Of a DNA stretch of 64,000 nucleotides, positions 60,131 through 64,000 are shown piece after piece. Positions within the stretch are counted from its first letter, which is position 1; every line of letters starts with the position of its first letter. The notes under the pieces were generated by a model. It was not told the DNA's origin. It worked only from the letters and a program-made list of their open reading frames with translations, and made no database searches. This DNA is from Pseudomonadota bacterium (GTDB lineage Bacteria; Pseudomonadota; Alphaproteobacteria; Micavibrionales; UBA2020), in contig JAEXMB010000033.1 of NCBI GenBank assembly GCA_023444705.1, forward strand, positions 1 through 64,000. Direction: 5' to 3'. Both the position numbers and the translations under genes were made by a program.

Positions 60131-61323
60131 GCGCCATTGCTCCCGCCTGCGGGTGCCAGCTTGAAGCAAGGCATCGGCGTTCCGATGCGATGGCGGCCAA
60201 ACGCTGACCTGACCCTGCCGAGATCGACCTGCGCCTGCAGGTGTTGTGGTAATTGTCCGTGCATAGCCGCCGCCAGTGCGAAATCGCCGCGCCATGCCGC
60301 AGGATCAAAGGCCTGCGCCAGTTCCCCCCGCACGGCCAGCACCTCGGCCAGCGTGGCGCCATGTTCGTCTTGCGCTTGCAACAGGTTGATGCCCGCCTGC
60401 GGCAACAGCGGCGCAACCACGCGCAGAAACGCGCCGCTGCGCGTCAGCGCAAATGCGGCCTGCGCACCCTCGGCACTGTGCAGGCTCTGCGCTGCCAGCA
60501 CGCGACAGCTATGCGCCAGTGTTTGCGCATCAAGCACTTGGTGATTATCTGCATGCACCCAGGCTTGCATCAGCTCGCGCACGCGCGCCGCGCGCATATT
60601 ATCTGCGCCTGCTTCTTCAAGAAGGGCGAGATGCGCGGCTTTTTGTGCTGCATCGGGGCGGTAGCCTCTCTCGTAAAGATCGCGCAAAATCGCGTAGGCG
60701 TGCTTTTTCATTGCTACGTCGTACAACGTATGCGCGGGCAGGCCTTCTTGCAGCGCGATGGCCGCATCGTCCGCATATTCGTTGTGGGCGATGGCTTCCA
60801 GCGCCGCCAGCAGTGCATCGGCCATCGCTTTTTCATCCATGCCGGTGCGCAACTCCGCCGGTTTTTCCAGCGACGCGATATAGGGTAATTCATGCAGCAT
60901 GTGGCGAAACAGCACGGGTGCTGCGTTGACCATGTTACCCAGTACGCGCGGCATATGCATGACCTTGGCGCCGCACGCGATCAGCCATTGCGCAACCTCC
61001 CAGCGGCTGTTTTCAAGCGCGCAGTGCATGGGGTATTGCGCGATAGTCACGGCAGGATTGCTGTCGTCGAACAGGAACCCGTCGACCTTCACACCCAGCG
61101 CATGCAAACGTTGCGCAACAGCCAGATGGCCTTTGGCGCAGGCCGCGGCCAAGGCATCCTCGCCAGCGGCGCGCACAATCGCGGGCTCTGCCGTGATCAG
61201 CTTTTGCAGGCCGTCAATGTCGTTGCCGTCCGCACAAGCGATCAGCATTTGCTTGCGCTGCGCCTGTGTTGTAGAGGCCAGCAGGAAATCAATTGTCGCT
61301 GTCGGAAGGTCTTGCGCGTTCAT
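60127..61323 (-). CDS. Ankyrin-like protein, second gene of a three-gene operon
   Basis: 398 residues. Ankyrin-like units at the start (NDIDGLQKLITAEPAIVRAA, KGHLAVAQRLHALGVKVDGF, SRWEVAQWLIACGAKVM), then helical repeats of weaker type and the shared C-terminal block TLAEVLAVRGELAQAFDPAAW. CFKL lies near the C-terminus. Start overlaps the first gene's stop (ATGA). No signal peptide. Confidence 0.78.
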   Translation of the reverse strand: MNAQDLPTATIDFLLASTTQAQRKQMLIACADGNDIDGLQKLITAEPAIVRAAGEDALAAACAKGHLAVAQRLHALGVKVDGFLFDDSNPAVTIAQYPMHCALENSRWEVAQWLIACGAKVMHMPRVLGNMVNAAPVLFRHMLHELPYIASLEKPAELRTGMDEKAMADALLAALEAIAHNEYADDAAIALQEGLPAHTLYDVAMKKHAYAILRDLYERGYRPDAAQKAAHLALLEEAGADNMRAARVRELMQAWVHADNHQVLDAQTLAHSCRVLAAQSLHSAEGAQAAFALTRSGAFLRVVAPLLPQAGINLLQAQDEHGATLAEVLAVRGELAQAFDPAAWRGDFALAAAMHGQLPQHLQAQVDLGRVRSAFGRHRIGTPMPCFKLAPAGGSNGA

Positions 61324-62825
61324 AGCTTGAACTGCCCGTTGCTGGCGCGCTGGCGTGCTTCGAGCGTATCCAGCTGGACCTTGTGCAACAACGCGTGGCG
61401 CGCTTGGGGCGGCAGATATTTATCGTCAATCACCGACAGTAGCGCGCGCAGCGGTGCAACCCTGCCTGTCCAGAAATCCGGCGACAGCAGGATATCAAGC
61501 TGCCCGCTGGCCGCTGCCAGGTCGACCAGCCGCACACCGGCGGGGTTTTTAGCTGTCCATACCACACTATCAGGCAGCGCGATCATTTCACGGCGCAACA
61601 GAATATCAAGAACGCGATGGCGCGCGGCGTGGTGCAGCAGGCCTTCGTAGCAGCCCTTGACGGTGGGAACATGCGGATCGCGATAGACCTGCGGCGCCAG
61701 CGCGGCATCATCGTCAAGTGTTTGTTGCGGCATCAGCCGAGCTGCATTGCGCGCGCGCAGGTTTTGGGTGCTGGCATCGATGCGCGCAATCGTTTCAGCG
61801 CACAGATCGGGGCGAACCCATTGCCCGACCGCCTGGATTGCCGCCACGGGATTGGCGCCAGTGGCCAGCAACGTATCGACAATGCCCATGCGGCGTTCGA
61901 TTTCATCCGCGCGTGCATCGGCATGGGCGTCACGCGCGTTCAGTGCGGTGGCAAGGTTGCGCACGGCATGGCGGATGGCGGCATTGTCAAAAGCCAGCGG
62001 ATCACCGCCAAAGCGCTGCGCAATGCGCGCGCATTCGATATTGTTTTTATCAAGCGCCGCCACAAGCATCTGGCCGATATGATCGTCGTTGAGGTAGTCG
62101 ATCCCATGATCGAGCAATGCCTGAAACGTGCGCGCATGGCCTTCGGCAGCCGCGCGGATGGCGATGTTGTGAAAGGCGTTGTTGAACGGCGAAAACACGC
62201 CATCCGCAGCGCTGAAATGCGCCGTAAGAATTTCAAGCGCGAGTTCCGCGCGGTTATTGGCACTGCAGGCATGCAGGTAGTTGACTAGCAGCTTGATCTT
62301 TTTTTCCGCCAGTTGCGGGCCAAGCCCGCAGGCAGGCGCAATCAATGCGCGCGCCAGCGCCGCATGGCCTTCGCGCACGGCCAGTCCGGCCAATGCCGCC
62401 TTTTCCTCGTAATTGGTATAGGCGGCATCACAGGCCGCAAGCCATGTCAGTGCCGCATCATTGTGCGCAATGACAGCACCCTGCCAGGCGGCGTGACACA
62501 GGCTGGCGATATCGCGGCGTTGTCCGTGCGTGTCGTAAAGTGCCGCCAGTACCGCGCTGTCGCCCTGCCCGCCGGCGGCGCGCCAAAGAATTTCCGCCGG
62601 TGCGGGCACGTTGTTTTCGGCGATGATGACCAGCGTATCGCGCAACGCGCGCGCGTCTTGTGCGGCAATCGCGCGCAATGCCGCATCAACGCGTGCCTGA
62701 TGCGCGGCCGCCACCTGAAAGGGCAGACGCGAGCTGGGCGACAAACGTGTACGCGCGGCGCGGGAGCGCATGGGCCAAATACCGGAAAAACAAGTTAACT
62801 CAATGGGTTCGCGCAAGTCTTGCAT
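61320..62825 (-). CDS. Ankyrin-like protein, first gene of a three-gene operon
   Basis: 501 residues from the ATG at 62825; ATG 62771 is also possible and no clear ribosome site decides. It is helical with degenerate ankyrin units throughout (AEGHARTFQALLDHGIDYLN, REGHAALARALIAPA). The C-terminal block RLVDLAAASGQLDILLSPDFW matches the two following genes, and the end is GQFKL. No signal peptide. The region 62826-62933 separates it from a divergent housekeeping gene. Confidence 0.75.
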   Translation of the reverse strand: MQDLREPIELTCFSGIWPMRSRAARTRLSPSSRLPFQVAAAHQARVDAALRAIAAQDARALRDTLVIIAENNVPAPAEILWRAAGGQGDSAVLAALYDTHGQRRDIASLCHAAWQGAVIAHNDAALTWLAACDAAYTNYEEKAALAGLAVREGHAALARALIAPACGLGPQLAEKKIKLLVNYLHACSANNRAELALEILTAHFSAADGVFSPFNNAFHNIAIRAAAEGHARTFQALLDHGIDYLNDDHIGQMLVAALDKNNIECARIAQRFGGDPLAFDNAAIRHAVRNLATALNARDAHADARADEIERRMGIVDTLLATGANPVAAIQAVGQWVRPDLCAETIARIDASTQNLRARNAARLMPQQTLDDDAALAPQVYRDPHVPTVKGCYEGLLHHAARHRVLDILLRREMIALPDSVVWTAKNPAGVRLVDLAAASGQLDILLSPDFWTGRVAPLRALLSVIDDKYLPPQARHALLHKVQLDTLEARQRASNGQFKL

Positions 62826-62933
62826 AGTTATTTTGTTATGTCAACACAACCGGCTTTATTCTACGCAAGCCATTGAAAGTGGTGACTTTTACCCCCGTGC
62901 CGCCTAAACTGGTGAAAACGGGAGAAAAGCGCC

Positions 62934-63149
62934 ATGAATCCAACAGAAGTCAAACGCCTGCAAACCTACCTGCAGACCAAATTCGGCAATACCAAGCTGA
63001 CCCTCAACGTCCGCAAGGAAGATAAAAATTCGCTCGAGGTCATGCTGGCTGGCGAGTTCATCGGCACCATCTACCGCGACGAAGACGAAGGCGATGTGTC
63101 TTACGACTTCAACATGGCCATTCTCGACATGGACCTGCCCGCCGCCTGA
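62934..63149 (+). CDS. DUF3126 family protein
   Basis: 71 residues, the usual length. NPTEVKRLQTYLQTKFGN, LAGEFIGTIYRDEDEGD and the end FNMAILDMDL are the family pattern, which is known from Alphaproteobacteria only as far as I know. A GGGAGAAAAG ribosome site precedes it. Function unknown; it is a conserved chromosomal gene, so the window is likely chromosomal. Confidence 0.9.
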   Translation: MNPTEVKRLQTYLQTKFGNTKLTLNVRKEDKNSLEVMLAGEFIGTIYRDEDEGDVSYDFNMAILDMDLPAA

Positions 63150-63186
63150 GCATCGCGGCCTCTGAATCACGACAAGGTCAGGGTTC

Positions 63187-64000
63187 ATGCGTCTTTACAA
63201 CAAAACGTTGCGCGAGATTTGGGACGACCTGCCGTTGCCCTACCGCATCGTCGTGGTTGCGGGCGCACTGTTCATCGTCTTTACCCTGATCTTTTTGTTG
63301 TTTCTGACCGCATCGGGCCTTGGTCGCGCAATGAACGCGGGCAAGGGGCAGCTTGAAATCAACGCCGCGCGCGCCGTTGGCCTGCTCGATCCATCGATGG
63401 CCAGCGATGGTAAAACTATCAGTGCGCTGGCCTATACCAGCCTTGAAGCGCAAAACGGCATTCGCATCAGCCTTGCCACCACCGGTTTTCCCTGCCAGCG
63501 CTGGCGTTGGAACCAGGATATTTTCGAAGAGCGCCGCGAAACGCTGCTCGCACCCGATGGCACCACCACGCTGTCACAGGGCATGACGCGCTATGAAACA
63601 CCCGCCCTCGTCTACGATCCGCAAGACAGCGCCGCACCGTGGAAGATCTTCGCCTACCGCTATTTCTGGATGGGCAATGCCGATTTCGCGCAACGCTACA
63701 GCACCATTGTCATGCGCACCGCACCCGCCGTCACCGGCCCGTGGAGCAAGGAAGAATGGATATTGGGCACCGCGCCCGACTATCCCCCGCCGCCCTATCA
63801 GGGACTGGTGCGCGCACATATCAATCCGATGAGCGCGCAATTGTCTGGCATCACCGGCTACGCACGGCCAAGCGTCGTTGAAGACCGCGGGGTTTTGCTG
63901 ATGTCGCTTGCCGCATTCAAAGGCCCCGCCGATATCGAGCGCATCGTCCTGCTGGCCTCACTTGATCACGGCAAGCGCTGGGTTTACGCCGGCACGCTTC
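63187..64000 (+). CDS. Partial membrane-anchored protein with a beta-propeller-like exported part
   Basis: Open from the ATG at 63187 to the window edge (271 complete codons). A short N-terminal cytoplasmic part is followed by a membrane helix (about 21-44, YRIVVVAGALFIVFTLIFLL). The rest has aromatic and Asp-rich motifs (FPCQRWRWNQDIF, WKIFAYRYFWMGN, VLLASLDHGKRWVYAGTL) that recall sialidase or GH43-like propeller repeats, but I cannot assign it. It lies 37 bases after DUF3126. Confidence 0.75.
   Translation, partial: MRLYNKTLREIWDDLPLPYRIVVVAGALFIVFTLIFLLFLTASGLGRAMNAGKGQLEINAARAVGLLDPSMASDGKTISALAYTSLEAQNGIRISLATTGFPCQRWRWNQDIFEERRETLLAPDGTTTLSQGMTRYETPALVYDPQDSAAPWKIFAYRYFWMGNADFAQRYSTIVMRTAPAVTGPWSKEEWILGTAPDYPPPPYQGLVRAHINPMSAQLSGITGYARPSVVEDRGVLLMSLAAFKGPADIERIVLLASLDHGKRWVYAGTL

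Noticed and set aside
1..64000. Integrase, transposase, CRISPR array, tRNA or rRNA
   Set aside because: I looked for integrase motifs, IS-type inverted repeats, regular spaced repeats and cloverleaf-like sequences, particularly near 19.5, 23 and 42 kb, and saw none that I could support.

Overview
The window is G+C-rich (about 60% by eye), densely coded DNA from what is most likely an alphaproteobacterium. Pointers are the alphaproteobacterial DUF3126 protein at 62934-63149, a capsid and tail gene order close to that of Rhodobacter-type gene transfer agents (GTAs), and a split Dot/Icm-type secretion locus. A predatory or host-associated lineage (for example Micavibrio-like or a protist symbiont) would fit the ankyrin content, but I cannot fix the genus from sequence alone. 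No tRNA, rRNA, CRISPR array, integrase or transposase was recognised.

Region 1 (1-10.8 kb) is a type IVB (Dot/Icm, IncI-like) secretion module, mostly on the minus strand. It reads DsbC-like thiol protein, lytic transglycosylase, dotD, dotC, dotB, icmT. Further along the same strand are a TcpQ/PilL-like protein and three tandem Cys-containing, membrane-anchored or exported paralogues, the last cut by the window edge. Two small tandem paralogues (4571-5067) lie on the plus strand.

Region 2 (10.8-19.6 kb) holds a DUF606-type transporter, a GNAT acetyltransferase, a HIT protein, a Clp-type double AAA+ unfoldase with an unusual N-terminal domain, and three proteins built from Gly/Ala-rich hydrophobic hairpins followed by charged tails.

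Region 3 (19.6-42.1 kb) is a phage-derived element. It has a CI-like repressor whose S24 catalytic dyad looks lost, a palindromic operator candidate, and small early-type genes on the plus strand. A late block on the minus strand follows the order small and large terminase, portal, prohead protease, HK97 capsid, connector, head closure, DUF3168, tail tube, chaperone, a very short tape-measure-like protein, tail proteins, NlpC/P60, protein J-like tip, fibre, endolysin, holin and nested spanins. Cargo genes (Sel1 repeat protein, a membrane protein, an 82-residue protein, an ankyrin protein) interrupt it. With no integrase or replication module it looks like a compact defective prophage or a GTA-like particle locus that has kept its own lysis cassette.

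Region 4 (42.1-62.8 kb) is an effector-like island. It has at least ten ankyrin or ankyrin-like proteins in tight minus-strand operons and on the plus strand, two paralogous putative zinc metalloproteases, two short exported proteins, an FHA-like membrane protein paired with a secreted trypsin-like protease, a TetR regulator, and a three-gene operon with a shared C-terminal region. The window ends with DUF3126 and the start of a membrane-anchored protein.

Working model (inference): the Dot/Icm apparatus of region 1 and the ankyrin/metalloprotease battery of region 4 belong to one host- or prey-interaction programme, and the phage-like element sits between them. None of the ankyrin proteins can be shown from sequence alone to be secreted.
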